DNA of 64,000 nucleotides from Streptomyces sp. DSM 15324 (GCF_001514285.1 NZ_KQ949023.1:1007139-1071138), one strand, 5' to 3'. Numbered from the stretch's first letter, positions 45,103 through 54,183 are shown. Notes: generated by a model from the sequence alone, not told the origin. Numbers and translations are program-made.

Positions 45103-45516
45103 ATGGGACGTATGGCGTACACGAGGTCACAGGCGGAGCGTGCGGGCCGCCGGGCGGGCTGGGGCTGGTTCCTGGCGTGGTTCGCGGTGGGAGCGTGCGC
45201 CGCCGCGGGGTTCGCCGCCCTTCTGTCGGTGGGGGTGGTCCTGCTGGTCCTGGCCGCCGTGGCTGCGGGGCTGCTGTTGTGGAAGGGGCCCGGGCGGGCC
45301 GTTCTCGGAGGGCTCGCCGGTCTGGCGCTGCCGCTCTTCCACGTCGCGTATCTCAACCGCGGTGGTCCGGGGAACGTCTGCCGTTCCGTGCCGGGCGGAC
45401 AGACGTGCACCGACGAGTACGCCCCCCTGCCGTTCCTGGTGGGCGGTGCTCTTCTGCTGGCGGCGGGTTTCGTGATCTTTCTGGTGATCGAGCGGTCCGG
45501 GCGGGGCCCTCGCTGA
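45103..45516 (+). CDS. Small four-helix membrane protein
   Basis: 137 residues from the ATG at 45103 (134 if the ATG at 45112 is used). A basic amphipathic start (AYTRSQAERAGRRAG) precedes four hydrophobic helices: WFLAWFAVGACAAAGFAALL, VGVVLLVLAAVAAGLLLW, GGLAGLALPLFHVAYL and LPFLVGGALLLAAGFVIFLV. The extracytoplasmic loop between the last two has two cysteines (GNVCRSVPGGQTCTDEY), possibly a disulfide. No family recognised. Strong hairpin terminator directly after the stop. Confidence 0.75.
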   Translation: MGRMAYTRSQAERAGRRAGWGWFLAWFAVGACAAAGFAALLSVGVVLLVLAAVAAGLLLWKGPGRAVLGGLAGLALPLFHVAYLNRGGPGNVCRSVPGGQTCTDEYAPLPFLVGGALLLAAGFVIFLVIERSGRGPR

Positions 45517-45517
45517 A

Positions 45518-45550
45518 GCGTGCTCCTGTTCCGGGGATTCAGGAGCACGC
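45518..45550. terminator. Hairpin terminator after the small membrane protein gene
   Basis: Perfect 11-bp stem GCGTGCTCCTG / CAGGAGCACGC with an 11-base loop, beginning 2 bp after the stop codon. Confidence 0.8.
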
Positions 45551-45589
45551 CTTGCGCTATTTCGCCGTGGAACCGGTGGGTGCGTCGGT

Positions 45590-45617
45590 GTTCCCGGACG
45601 GCTGGCCGTCCGGGAAC
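45590..45617. terminator. Hairpin terminator after the sedolisin gene
   Basis: Perfect 12-bp stem GTTCCCGGACGG / CCGTCCGGGAAC with a CTGG loop, 26 bp beyond the stop of the minus-strand S53 peptidase gene. Together with the hairpin at 45518 it insulates two convergent transcripts. Confidence 0.85.
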
Positions 45618-45642
45618 GGGTTGTTCCGGGCGTGCTGCCGGG

Positions 45643-47592
45643 TCAGCGGCTGCGGTGCGGACGGAAGGAGTCGATGTAACGGCTCGTCGGGGTGCCCACG
45701 CCGGTGACGTCGTCGTAGCCCTTGACCGCGGACAGCGAGCTGTCCTTGCCGAGGCTGCGGACCGAGGTGCTCAGGCCGTCGGCGGCGTCGAAGCCGTTGA
45801 CGAAGTCCACGCGGGCCACGGCCAGGTCGGAGCCGGTCGGGCTGTCGGTGACGTCGTGGTAGACGCCCCGACCGGACCTGGCGTAGATCGACGGGTTGGC
45901 GAAACCGATCGGCCGGCAGCCGTGCGCCTCCTGGGCCAGGGCCTGCACCGCCGCGATCACCGGGGCGGCGAGCGAGGTGCCGCCGATGCGGTACTCGCTG
46001 TACTGCTGCGACCCGTCCGGGAAGGTCTGGGTCTGGCCCACCTTGAAGCCGGTGTTCGGGTCGGCCAGAGCCGCGATGTCCGGGACGACCCGGTTGCCGG
46101 CCGCGCTGTTCGCGGTGGCCAGCGCCTTCGGGACGACGCCCCTCTGGTAGAAGGGCTCCGCGACGGTCTTGCTCGTGCCGCCTCCCGCGCCCGAGGTGAA
46201 CACCCCCGGGAAGTCGGTCCAGCTCTTGCCGTCCGCGGACAGCACCGCCTTCTCGGTGCCCCAGCCGGTCTCCCACTGGTACGTGTCGCCCTTGCCGACC
46301 GCCAGCGACGTGCCGCCCACCGCCGTGACCCAGGCCGAGTTGGCCGGGCTGTCGACCTGCTTCGTCCCGGTGTTGGCGACCTCGTCGCCGTCGTCGCCGG
46401 AGGAGAAGTAGAAGCCGATGCCCTCGACCGCGCCGAGCTGGAACACCCGGTCGTAGGCGGCCGCGAGGTCCGGTGTCTGGCTGGCCTCGGTGTCGCCCCA
46501 GGAGTTGGAGACGATGTCGGCCAGGTGGTTGTCGACGACCTTGCTGAGCGCGTCGAGCAGATCGTCGTCGTGGCAGGAGGCGGATCCCACGTACGTGACG
46601 TTCGCAGCCGGCGCGACCGCGTGCACGGCCTCGACGTCGAGGGTCTCCTCGCCGTACCAGCCGGCCGCCGAGCACTCCTCGGTGTTGGTGTAGTCCTTCG
46701 GCAGGACCTGGGTCAGCTGGCCCGTCTTCCAGGCCGCGTCGCCGTGCTTTTGCGCATAGGTGGCCGCGTCGGAGGCGATCGTGGGGGAGGCGTACGCGTC
46801 GGTGATGGCGATGCGCACGTTCTTGCCGGTGTAGCGGCCGGCGCCGTAGGCGGAGCGCAGCTGCTTGCCGGTGTAGCCCTCGACGGCGTACGGGATCTTC
46901 GTGCCGTACGCGTCCGGGAGGGTGCTCGCGACGGCGGAGCCGTAGTACGAGGAGAACGGCCCGGAGTTCTTGAACACGGCGTCCGGCGGCGGCAGCTGGT
47001 CCTTGCTCCTGGCCTTGTGCGGCGCGTTGTCCAGGCCGGTGACGGTCAGTACGGCACCGTCGAGGCTCGCGGGCGCGGACGCCGACTTCGAGGGCGCGCG
47101 GTAGGTCTTCGAGCCCTTGGCGTAGTTGTGCAGGTCGGTGCCGAACGCCTTCTCGGCGGCGGCGACGTCACCGCTGACGGAGACGTAGTGCGGGGTGGTG
47201 CCCGTGACCTTCAGACCGGCCGCCGTCAGCCATGCCTTGACCGCGGCGACCTGGGTCGCGGTCGCGCCGAAGCGGGCGGCGGCCTGCTGGGCGGAGAGGA
47301 ACTTGCCGTAGGCGGGGGAGCTCGGGTCGGACACCGCCTTTGCGTAGGCGGCGAGGCCTCGGGCGTCGCGGCCCGCGAGGTACACGCGGGCGTTCAGCCG
47401 GGCGCTGTTCGAGGTCGAGCCCTTGTCCGCCGTGGCCGTCGCCCACGCGGGCTTGGTCCCGGCCAGCGTGTCACGGGTCGGAGCGTCCGCGGCGTGGGCG
47501 GCGGGTATGCCGAGCGCGAGGGCGCCGGCGATCATGGGCAGTGTCGCCGCCATGCTCACCCCGGCGCGCAGCGCGGCGCGGTTGGATCTCAT
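45643..47592 (-). CDS. Secreted S53-family peptidase (sedolisin)
   Basis: 649 residues. Signal peptide (RSNRAALRAGVSMAATLPMI, cleavage after AHA near residue 34), then a Pro-kumamolisin activation domain to about residue 215 (AYGKFLSAQQAAARFG, VAAAEKAFGT), then the catalytic domain. Catalytic Glu and Asp are in YGEETLDVEAVHAVAP near residue 315, the oxyanion Asp in FSSGDDGDE near 395, and the nucleophile Ser in GGTSLAAPV near 537. Calcium-site sequence VTGVGTP closes the chain. Sedolisins are acid-active extracellular serine proteases. It has its own terminator. Confidence 0.94.
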   Translation of the reverse strand: MRSNRAALRAGVSMAATLPMIAGALALGIPAAHAADAPTRDTLAGTKPAWATATADKGSTSNSARLNARVYLAGRDARGLAAYAKAVSDPSSPAYGKFLSAQQAAARFGATATQVAAVKAWLTAAGLKVTGTTPHYVSVSGDVAAAEKAFGTDLHNYAKGSKTYRAPSKSASAPASLDGAVLTVTGLDNAPHKARSKDQLPPPDAVFKNSGPFSSYYGSAVASTLPDAYGTKIPYAVEGYTGKQLRSAYGAGRYTGKNVRIAITDAYASPTIASDAATYAQKHGDAAWKTGQLTQVLPKDYTNTEECSAAGWYGEETLDVEAVHAVAPAANVTYVGSASCHDDDLLDALSKVVDNHLADIVSNSWGDTEASQTPDLAAAYDRVFQLGAVEGIGFYFSSGDDGDEVANTGTKQVDSPANSAWVTAVGGTSLAVGKGDTYQWETGWGTEKAVLSADGKSWTDFPGVFTSGAGGGTSKTVAEPFYQRGVVPKALATANSAAGNRVVPDIAALADPNTGFKVGQTQTFPDGSQQYSEYRIGGTSLAAPVIAAVQALAQEAHGCRPIGFANPSIYARSGRGVYHDVTDSPTGSDLAVARVDFVNGFDAADGLSTSVRSLGKDSSLSAVKGYDDVTGVGTPTSRYIDSFRPHRSR

Positions 47593-47764
47593 CGGACCCC
47601 CTGTGTGTGGTTCGACGCGAGTTGATCACTCGACGTGACGGCCACTCTTGCGACGAACCGTTCATGCAAGGGGAATACGAAAACCAAGAAGCGGCCAAGT
47701 GACCGCTTGCTGGGGTGATTTGACGGACAAGTCCGCGAAGTCGAGGGAAAACCCTACGGGTGGC

Positions 47765-48388
47765 CTACGCCTTCGCCCCACGCGCCTTCAACATGTCCGC
47801 CATCAGGGCGATTTCGGACTTCTGCGCGTCGACCATGCCCTGCGCGAGCCGCTTCTCCACGCCGACCGTGCACTGGGCGACACAGCCCTCGGCCATGTGG
47901 ATGCCGCCCTTGTGGTGAGCGGTCATCAGCTGGAGGAAGAACACCTCGGCCCGCCTGCCGTTCAGCGTGCCCAGCTTCTTCAGCTCGGTGTCCGTCGCCA
48001 TGCCGGGCATGAGCGCGCCGTCCTTGCCGTCGGCCATGTCGCCCATCCCCATCCAGGTCATGGGCGCGTCGGAGGACACCTTCGGCAGCCCCCACAGATC
48101 GAGCCAGCCGAGCAGCATCCCGCGCTGGTTGGCCTGCGTCTGGGCGATGTCGTAGGCGAGCCGCCGCACCTCCTCGTCCGTCGTCCGGTCGCGCACGATG
48201 TACGCCATCTCGACGGCCTGCTGGTGGTGGACGGCCATGTCCCGGGCGAACCCGGCGTCGGCGGAGTCGGCGGCGGGGACCGATCCGCCGCTGCCCCCGT
48301 CGTCCGCGGCGACGGCGTAGGTGATGGCGCCGGCCGCGACGAGCACCGCCGCCGCGGCCGAGGCGATCCAGCCCGCCGACGTCCTCAC
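47765..48388 (-). CDS. DUF305-domain exported protein
   Basis: 207 residues, GTG start overlapping the stop of the DUF3105 gene by 4 bp. An N-terminal helix (GWIASAAAAVLVAAGAITYA) serves as signal or anchor. The DUF305 ferritin-like four-helix signature is duplicated, as usual: FARDMAVHHQQAVEMA near residue 47 and FFLQLMTAHHKGGIHMAEG near 150, with His and Met pairs that could bind copper or other metals. Frequent in actinomycete copper/metal stress settings; role inferred. Two Cys occur in EGCVAQC. Confidence 0.9.
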   Translation of the reverse strand: MRTSAGWIASAAAAVLVAAGAITYAVAADDGGSGGSVPAADSADAGFARDMAVHHQQAVEMAYIVRDRTTDEEVRRLAYDIAQTQANQRGMLLGWLDLWGLPKVSSDAPMTWMGMGDMADGKDGALMPGMATDTELKKLGTLNGRRAEVFFLQLMTAHHKGGIHMAEGCVAQCTVGVEKRLAQGMVDAQKSEIALMADMLKARGAKA

Positions 48389-49053
48389 TTCATCGTCCCG
48401 CCGGTGCAGGAGGCGCCCGGCTCGGGCGTCTGCTCACCCTGCACGAACTTCTCGAAGAACGTGGCGACGGCGGGGTCGTCCGCACCGGTCACCGTGCGCT
48501 GCTTGCCCCAGGCGCTGAGCATGATCGGGTCGGCCTGCTTGTCGTCCGGACTCATGAACGTGTACGGCGTCTTCTTCACCTTCGCCGCGAGCGCGTCGAC
48601 GTCGGCCTTCTCCGCCTTGCTGGTGTACGTCACCCAGACCGCGCCGTGCTCCAGCGCGTGCACGGCGTTCATGTTGTTCACGGGCTCGGTGTAGACGTTG
48701 CCGTTGCAGTTCAGCCAGACCGGGTCGTGGTCGCCGCCGACCGGGGGCTCCATCGGGTACGTCACGGTCTTGGCGACATGGGTGCGCCCCAGGGTGCCCT
48801 TCCAGGTCTTCACCCCGTCCGAGCCGGTGACCCAGTGCCCCGACGCCTTGGAGTCGGAGGCGGTGGTGGAGGAGTCGTCGTCGGACTGCGACTTCACGAC
48901 GAACACCCCGCCGACGACGAGCGCGGCGACCGCGACCACGCTGCCCGTGATCACGAGGATCCGGTTGCGCCGCTCTCGGGCCTGCTGGGCCCGCCGCATC
49001 TCTTCTATGCGCGCCTTGCGCGCGGTGCTGCCGGTCTGGTCGGCGGAACCCAT
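48385..49053 (-). CDS. DUF3105-domain membrane protein
   Basis: 222 residues from the ATG at 49053 behind AAGGACAGG. A basic N-terminal helix (RKARIEEMRRAQQARERRNR) precedes one membrane helix (ILVITGSVVAVAALVVGGVFVV) and an outside DUF3105 domain with the signature PPVGGDHDPVWLNCNG, then NNMNAVHALEHGAVWVTY. The domain holds conserved His, Cys and Asn typical of a metal or small-ligand site. It is translationally coupled to the DUF305 gene; this pairing recurs in actinomycetes and points to a joint extracytoplasmic function. Confidence 0.9.
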   Translation of the reverse strand: MGSADQTGSTARKARIEEMRRAQQARERRNRILVITGSVVAVAALVVGGVFVVKSQSDDDSSTTASDSKASGHWVTGSDGVKTWKGTLGRTHVAKTVTYPMEPPVGGDHDPVWLNCNGNVYTEPVNNMNAVHALEHGAVWVTYTSKAEKADVDALAAKVKKTPYTFMSPDDKQADPIMLSAWGKQRTVTGADDPAVATFFEKFVQGEQTPEPGASCTGGTMK

Positions 49054-49176
49054 GGGGCCTGTCCTTCTGGGGAAAGGGGGCGGGACGGTGGCGGTGGTGC
49101 GGCTGGTGTCCAGCGAGTCCACTGATCGTAAGGGGGAGGACGCGCGAAGGCGTAGACACCCGCCCGGCCACTCCAT

Positions 49177-49199
49177 AATTTGAAGCCCAGATGCGTATT
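49177..49199. promoter_or_regulatory. NsrR-type operator upstream of nsrR
   Basis: AATTTGAAGCC-C-AGATGCGTATT, an 11-1-11 inverted arrangement. Each arm agrees with the corresponding arm of the hmp operator at 8 of 11 positions. It ends 15 bp before the nsrR ATG, suggesting autoregulation with lower affinity. Confidence 0.55.
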
Positions 49200-49214
49200 A
49201 TCTACGCTTCTCCC

Positions 49215-49667
49215 ATGCGGCTGCTGCGATCCACCGACCTGGCCCTGCGGGTCCTGATGCGCCTCGCGGTCGCGGGCGAGACCACCCCGACGACCCGTGA
49301 GGTGGCGGCCGCGATGCAGGTCCCCTACACGCACGCGGCCAAGGTCGTGGCCGAACTCCAGCACCTGGGGCTGCTGGAGGCCCGCCGGGGCCGCGGCGGG
49401 GGCCTCGCCCTGACCGGAAAGGGCCGTACGGCGTCCGTGGGCGGCATCGTCCGCACCTTCGAGGGCGACGGCGACGTCGTCGACTGCGAGGGCTCGACCC
49501 CCTGCCCCCTGAACTCGGCCTGCCGCCTGCGCGGCGCCCTGCGCCGGGCCCAGGAGGCCTTCTACGCCTCCCTCGACCCCCTCACGATGGCGGACATCGT
49601 GGCGGAACCGACGGGGCCGCTGCTGCTGGGCCTCACGGGCCCCGGGTCCGGCGCGCACGCCCTCTGA
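49215..49667 (+). CDS. nsrR: Rrf2-family nitric-oxide-sensing repressor NsrR
   Basis: 150 residues from the ATG at 49215 (MRLLRSTDLALRVLMRLAV), matching the start of Streptomyces NsrR; the ATG at 49191 lies inside the operator. Winged helix with VPYTHAAKVVAELQHLGLLEARRGRGGGL. The cluster ligands are the three cysteines in VDCEGSTPCPLNSACRLR (about residues 94, 100 and 106), which bind a [4Fe-4S] cluster destroyed by NO. It is divergent in role from hmp, which lies next door in the opposite orientation and carries the best operator. Confidence 0.93.
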   Translation: MRLLRSTDLALRVLMRLAVAGETTPTTREVAAAMQVPYTHAAKVVAELQHLGLLEARRGRGGGLALTGKGRTASVGGIVRTFEGDGDVVDCEGSTPCPLNSACRLRGALRRAQEAFYASLDPLTMADIVAEPTGPLLLGLTGPGSGAHAL

Positions 49668-49693
49668 CGCGCGCCCCCGGGAGAGTTCGTAGG

Positions 49694-50881
49694 TCAGGCC
49701 GCCGCCAGCCACAGGTCGGGGCCGAAGACCTCGTAGTGGATGTCGGCGGGGGCGACGCCCTTCGCGATCAGCTGGGCGCGCACCGCCCGCATGAAGGGGA
49801 GCGGGCCGCACAGGTACGCGCGCGTGCCCGCCGGGACGGTGACGTCCGTGAGGTCGACCAGGCCCTCGGCGGCCCCCTTGGGGGCCTCGCGCTCGTACCA
49901 GAGGTGCACGGACGCCTCCGGGAGCTTCGCCGCGTACGCCTCGTGGTCGGCGCGCAGGGCGTGGGTCGCGGGGGTGCGGTCGGCGTGCACGACGGTGACC
50001 GGGGCCCGGTGACCGCGCCGCGCCAGGTCCGCCAGCATCGCGACCATCGGGGTCACGCCGATGCCGGCCGAGGCCAGCAGCAGGGGCGTGCCGTCGGTCC
50101 CGTCGAGGACCAGGTCGCCGTACGGCTCCGAAAGGTCGAGCACGTCCCCCACCCGCACGCGCGCGTGCAGGTGGTTCGAGACCTCGCCGTCGGGCGCGGC
50201 GCCCTCGCCGCGCACCCGCTTGACGGTGAACTGGCGGACCGAGTCGTCCGGCGCCCCCGAGAGGCTGTACTGGCGTGTCTGCCGGGCGCCGTCGGGCAGT
50301 GCGACGCCCACGGAGACGTACTGCCCGGCCCGGAAGCCGCGCACCCGCCCGCCGTCGGCCGGGCGCACCCGGAAGGTCACCACGTCGTCGCTCTCCAGGA
50401 TCCGCTCGACGACCTCCCAGGGGCGCGGCCCGGCCGCGCCGCTCTCCTCGTACAGCCGCTTCTCGACGGCGACGAGCGCGTGCGCCATCAGCCAGTAGAC
50501 CTCGTCCCAGGCCGCCGCGACCTCGGGGGTGACGGCCTCGCCGAGCACCTCGGCGAGGGCGGCGAAGAGGTGCTCGTGCACCACCGCGTACTGCTCCGGC
50601 GTGACGCCGAGCGAGGCGTGCTTGTGGGCGATGCGGCTCAGCAGCGCGTCGGGGCGCCGGTCGGGATGGTCCACCAGGTGCGCGGCGAACGCGGCGATGG
50701 AGCCGGCGAGGGCCTGGCGCTGGGTCCCGGCGGCCTGGTTGCCGCGGTTGAAGAGGTCCCGGAGCAGTGCGGGGTGGGCGGCGAAGAGACGGGCGTAGAA
50801 ACGCTCGGTGATCTCGCCGATGGCCGCGCCGACGGCGGGGAGGGTGGCGCGGACGGTGGCTGCGGACGGCTCGGACAGCAT
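49694..50881 (-). CDS. hmp: Flavohemoprotein (nitric oxide dioxygenase)
   Basis: 395 residues, normal length. N-terminal globin (about 1-140) with proximal His in SRIAHKHASLGV near residue 86. The FAD domain shows RQYSLSGAP near 204, and the NAD(P) domain GIGVTPMVAML near 272 and YLCGPLPFMRAV near 358. It oxidises NO to nitrate with O2 and NADH. Convergent with nsrR, with stops 27 bp apart; an NsrR-type operator lies 50-73 bp upstream of the ATG. Intact residues throughout. Confidence 0.95.
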   Translation of the reverse strand: MLSEPSAATVRATLPAVGAAIGEITERFYARLFAAHPALLRDLFNRGNQAAGTQRQALAGSIAAFAAHLVDHPDRRPDALLSRIAHKHASLGVTPEQYAVVHEHLFAALAEVLGEAVTPEVAAAWDEVYWLMAHALVAVEKRLYEESGAAGPRPWEVVERILESDDVVTFRVRPADGGRVRGFRAGQYVSVGVALPDGARQTRQYSLSGAPDDSVRQFTVKRVRGEGAAPDGEVSNHLHARVRVGDVLDLSEPYGDLVLDGTDGTPLLLASAGIGVTPMVAMLADLARRGHRAPVTVVHADRTPATHALRADHEAYAAKLPEASVHLWYEREAPKGAAEGLVDLTDVTVPAGTRAYLCGPLPFMRAVRAQLIAKGVAPADIHYEVFGPDLWLAAA

Positions 50882-50931
50882 CGGGACTCCTCGGGGCTCG
50901 GCCGAACGGCTCGGTGGCCCGACGCTATTAA

Positions 50932-50954
50932 AACTTGCATCTCAGATTCAATTT
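50932..50954. promoter_or_regulatory. NsrR-type operator upstream of hmp
   Basis: AACTTGCATCT-C-AGATTCAATTT on the plus strand: 11-bp arms with one central base, 9 of 11 positions symmetric, the 11-1-11 design of Streptomyces NsrR sites. The remaining DNA to the glnA2 start (50955-51200) contains no recognisable gene or operator; only a purine-rich site directly before the glnA2 ATG. Confidence 0.7.
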
Positions 50955-51200
50955 TAAGGGCCGTGGTTTCCGTCACCCCGGGGAGCCGATCCGGCCATTA
51001 CGGATGCGGGTGCGAACAGGCAAGATGGGCGGGGAAGCAGTACACCCGGCGTACCCGAGCCGTTCAGGCCGGGGACGCCGCAGCGATCAAGGTCCGCAAC
51101 GCGCATGAAATGCTGTTGTGGTGTGATGCGCAGGTGCCCGACCGCCTCCCGTGGGACGGGGAGACAGGCGGCCTGACCAGCAAGGATGGGGAAGCGGAAG

Positions 51201-52562
51201 ATGGACAAGCAGCAGGAGTTCGTGCTCCGGACGCTCGAGGAGCGCGACATCCGGTTCGTACGCCTGTGGTTCACGGACGTGCTGGGCTTCCTGAAGTCCG
51301 TCGCCGTGGCCCCGGCCGAGCTCGAGCAGGCATTCGACGAGGGGATCGGCTTCGACGGCTCCGCGATCGAGGGCTTCGCCCGGGTCTACGAGTCCGACAT
51401 GATCGCCAAGCCGGACCCGTCCACCTTCCAGATCCTGCCCTGGCGCGCCGAGGCCCCCGGCACCGCCCGGATGTTCTGCGACATCCTCATGCCGGACGGC
51501 TCCCCCTCCTTCGCCGACCCCCGCTACGTCCTCAAGCGCGCCCTCGCCCGCGCCTCCGACCTGGGCTTCACCTTCTACACCCACCCGGAGATCGAGTTCT
51601 TCCTGCTGAAGGACCGCCCGCTGGACGGCTCCCGTCCGACGCCCGCCGACAACTCCGGCTACTTCGACCACACCCCGCAGAACATCGGCATGGACTTCCG
51701 CCGCCAGGCCATCACCATGCTGGAGTCGATGGGCATCTCGGTGGAGTTCTCCCACCACGAGGGCGCCCCCGGCCAGCAGGAGATCGACCTGCGGTACGCC
51801 GACGCGCTCTCCACCGCCGACAACATCATGACGTTCCGCCTGGTCATGAAGCAGGTCGCGCTGGAGCAGGGCGTCCAGGCGACCTTCATGCCGAAGCCGT
51901 TCTCCGAGCACCCCGGCAGCGGCATGCACACCCACCTCTCGCTCTTCGAGGGCGACCGCAACGCGTTCTACGAGTCCGGGTCCGAATACCAGCTCTCCAA
52001 GGTGGGCCGCTCCTTCATCGCCGGTCTGCTCAAGCACGCCGCCGAGATCGCCGCCGTCACCAACCAGTGGGTCAACTCCTACAAGCGCATCTGGGGCGGC
52101 TCCGAGCGCACGGCGGGCGCGGGCGGCGAGGCCCCCTCGTACATCTGCTGGGGCCACAACAACCGCTCGGCCCTCGTCCGCGTCCCGATGTACAAGCCCG
52201 GCAAGACCGGCTCCGCCCGCATCGAGGTCCGCTCTCTCGACTCCGGCGCCAACCCCTACCTGGCGTACGCCATGCTCCTCGCCGCCGGCCTCAAGGGCGT
52301 CGAGGAGGGCTACGAGCTCCCGCCGGGCGCCGAGGACGACGTCTGGGCCCTCTCCGACGCCGAACGCCGCGCGATGGGCATCGAGCCCCTCCCGCAGAAC
52401 CTCGGCGAGGCCCTCGCCCTCATGGAGCGCAGCGACCTGGTCGCCGAGACCCTCGGCGAGCACGTCTTCGACTTCTTCCTGCGCAACAAGAAGCAGGAGT
52501 GGTACGAGTACCGCTCGGAGGTCACCGCCTTCGAGCTGCGGAAGAACCTGCCGGTGCTGTAG
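51201..52562 (+). CDS. glnA2: Glutamine-synthetase-family enzyme, GlnA2-type gamma-glutamylpolyamine synthetase
   Basis: 453 residues, the length of Streptomyces GlnA2. The ATG at 51201 follows GGGGAAGCGGAAG. GS family blocks: GIGFDGSAIEGFA near residue 49, THPEIEFFLL with metal-binding Glu near 134, AVTNQWVNSYKRI, SGMHTHLSLF with the metal-site His near 242, and SARIEVRSLD near 337. It lacks the adenylylation-loop tyrosine block of classical GSI, as do GlnA2 proteins, which glutamylate polyamines such as putrescine and spermidine for catabolism. Position near glnE fits the S. coelicolor gene neighbourhood as I remember it. Confidence 0.85.
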   Translation: MDKQQEFVLRTLEERDIRFVRLWFTDVLGFLKSVAVAPAELEQAFDEGIGFDGSAIEGFARVYESDMIAKPDPSTFQILPWRAEAPGTARMFCDILMPDGSPSFADPRYVLKRALARASDLGFTFYTHPEIEFFLLKDRPLDGSRPTPADNSGYFDHTPQNIGMDFRRQAITMLESMGISVEFSHHEGAPGQQEIDLRYADALSTADNIMTFRLVMKQVALEQGVQATFMPKPFSEHPGSGMHTHLSLFEGDRNAFYESGSEYQLSKVGRSFIAGLLKHAAEIAAVTNQWVNSYKRIWGGSERTAGAGGEAPSYICWGHNNRSALVRVPMYKPGKTGSARIEVRSLDSGANPYLAYAMLLAAGLKGVEEGYELPPGAEDDVWALSDAERRAMGIEPLPQNLGEALALMERSDLVAETLGEHVFDFFLRNKKQEWYEYRSEVTAFELRKNLPVL

Positions 52563-52658
52563 GCACGGCGGGAGAGCCGTCCGCCGGCCGGAACCGCTTG
52601 CCCCCTGTGGCTCGTCTTGTGCGCTGACTGTGTACGAAACGGGCAAGTGGGGGACGTC

Positions 52659-53723
52659 GTGACGCGGAACGTGACGAAGGCCGGGCTCATCGCGGTGGCC
52701 ATGGTGACGGTGCTCGGGGCCTCGGCCTGCGCGGGGGAGGCCGGTGCGGCGGCCTCCGGGGGCGGGGCGCCGGCCCGCTCGGCGGGGGTGTCCGACGGCG
52801 GCCTGGCGAAGCTCGCGGCCCCGGCCACGGCCGCGCGGCTCACCCGCACCGTGCCGTGGAACCTCGACATCCTGGACCAGCGGTCACGGCCGCTGAACGG
52901 GAAGCTCACCACCACCGCCACCGGCAAGGGCGTGCACGTCTACGTGATCGACACCGGGATGGACATCGGCCACAAGGAGTTCGGCGGACGGGCCCACCTC
53001 GGCGCCGACTTCGTGGGCCCGAAGGACTCCGGTGACTGCTTCAGCGAGGCGGGGACCGGGCACGGCACCTTCGTCGCGGGCATCATCGGCGGCGCGAAGT
53101 ACGGCGTGGCGCCCAAGGCGGAGCTGGTACGCGTCCAGGGCGTGCTGTGCGAGAGCGACGGCGGCGGCTCGGCGGCGGCGGCCGAGGCGGCCCTGGTGAA
53201 GTCGGTCACATGGGTCACCGCGCACGCCCAGAAGCCCGCCGTGGTGAACATGTCGCTCAACCTCGACCACCGCTCGGCGGCCCTGGAGACCGCCGTGAAG
53301 AAGATGGTCGCCGCCGGGATCCCCACGGTGGTGTCGGCCGGCAACTTCCACGACGACGCCTGCAAGCACTCCCCGGCCGGCGTCCCCGGCACCATCGTCG
53401 TGGCGGCCGCCACCTCCACCGACCGCCCGTGGACCGACAGCGGCTCGTACGGATCGGGCTACGGACGGTGCGTGGACCTGTACGCCCCCGGCCAGAAGGT
53501 GACCTCCGCCCTCGCCGGCGGCGGTACCTACACCGAGACCGACGGCGCCACGTCCTGGGCCGCGCCGCACGCGACCGGCGTGATCGCCCTCTACCTGTCG
53601 GCCCACCCCCACGCCACGGCCGACCAGGTCCACGTCTGGCTCGACCACACGGCCACCCGAGGCGTCCTGCGCGGAGTCCGCTCCGACACGCCCAACCGGC
53701 TGCTCAACACCGGCGGCATCTGA
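52659..53723 (+). CDS. Secreted S8-family (subtilisin-like) serine protease
   Basis: 354 residues from the GTG at 52659, chosen because GGGGGAC precedes it and it gives a short basic N-terminus before the hydrophobic helix (AGLIAVAMVTVLGASACAG, possible lipobox at Cys). Catalytic triad: Asp in VYVIDTGMD near residue 101, His in GTGHGTFVAGI near 136 and Ser in ATSWAAPHATG near 302, with the oxyanion Asn in VSAGNFHDD near 229. Missing a classical I9 propeptide of full length; about 60 residues lie between signal and catalytic domain. Probably extracellular. Confidence 0.9.
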   Translation: MTRNVTKAGLIAVAMVTVLGASACAGEAGAAASGGGAPARSAGVSDGGLAKLAAPATAARLTRTVPWNLDILDQRSRPLNGKLTTTATGKGVHVYVIDTGMDIGHKEFGGRAHLGADFVGPKDSGDCFSEAGTGHGTFVAGIIGGAKYGVAPKAELVRVQGVLCESDGGGSAAAAEAALVKSVTWVTAHAQKPAVVNMSLNLDHRSAALETAVKKMVAAGIPTVVSAGNFHDDACKHSPAGVPGTIVVAAATSTDRPWTDSGSYGSGYGRCVDLYAPGQKVTSALAGGGTYTETDGATSWAAPHATGVIALYLSAHPHATADQVHVWLDHTATRGVLRGVRSDTPNRLLNTGGI

Positions 53724-53736
53724 GCCGACGGGCGGG

Positions 53737-54183
53737 TCAGGAGGTCTGCCGGGCCAGCTCCGCCAGGACCTGGTGCAGGGGTTCCTCGGCCCGGCGGCGG
53801 TACTCCTGGATCGCCCAGCCGTTGCCGTCCGGGTCGCTGAAGTACAGGAACGTGGCGCCGTCGTCGGGGGTGTAGCGGACCGGCTCGGAGACCTCCAGGC
53901 CCCGCTCCAGCAGTTCCACGCGGGCGGCGTCGATGTCGGCCACGCACAGCTGGAGCCCCTGGTAGGAGCCGGGGGCGGGGCGCGGGCCCCGGACCGCCTC
54001 CCAGATGCTGTCGCCGAGCGCGACCGAGCAGCCCGAGCCCGGCGGCGTCAGCTGCACGATCCGCATGCCGGGCATGACCTCCTGGTCGATGTCCACGTGG
54101 AAACCGACCTTGTCGCGGTAGAAGTCACGGGCCCGGTCGATGTCGCTCACGGGCAGCGGGATCACTTCGAGCGTGTACTGCAT
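53737..54183 (-). CDS. VOC/glyoxalase-fold protein
   Basis: 148 residues from the ATG at 54183 (MQYTLEVIPLPV). Two beta-alpha-beta-beta-beta modules: PVSDIDRARDFYRDKVGFHVD at the start and CVADIDAARVELLERGLEV in the second half, ending FLYFSDPDGNGWAIQEY. This is the vicinal-oxygen-chelate fold used by glyoxalases, dioxygenases and antibiotic-binding proteins. Metal ligands typical of glyoxalase I are incomplete, so an actual enzyme activity is uncertain. Confidence 0.87.
   Translation of the reverse strand: MQYTLEVIPLPVSDIDRARDFYRDKVGFHVDIDQEVMPGMRIVQLTPPGSGCSVALGDSIWEAVRGPRPAPGSYQGLQLCVADIDAARVELLERGLEVSEPVRYTPDDGATFLYFSDPDGNGWAIQEYRRRAEEPLHQVLAELARQTS

Noticed and set aside
47689..47708. 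AAGCGG/CCGCTT hairpin beyond the DUF305 gene as a terminator
   Set aside because: Only a 6-bp stem with an 8-base loop; too weak to claim.
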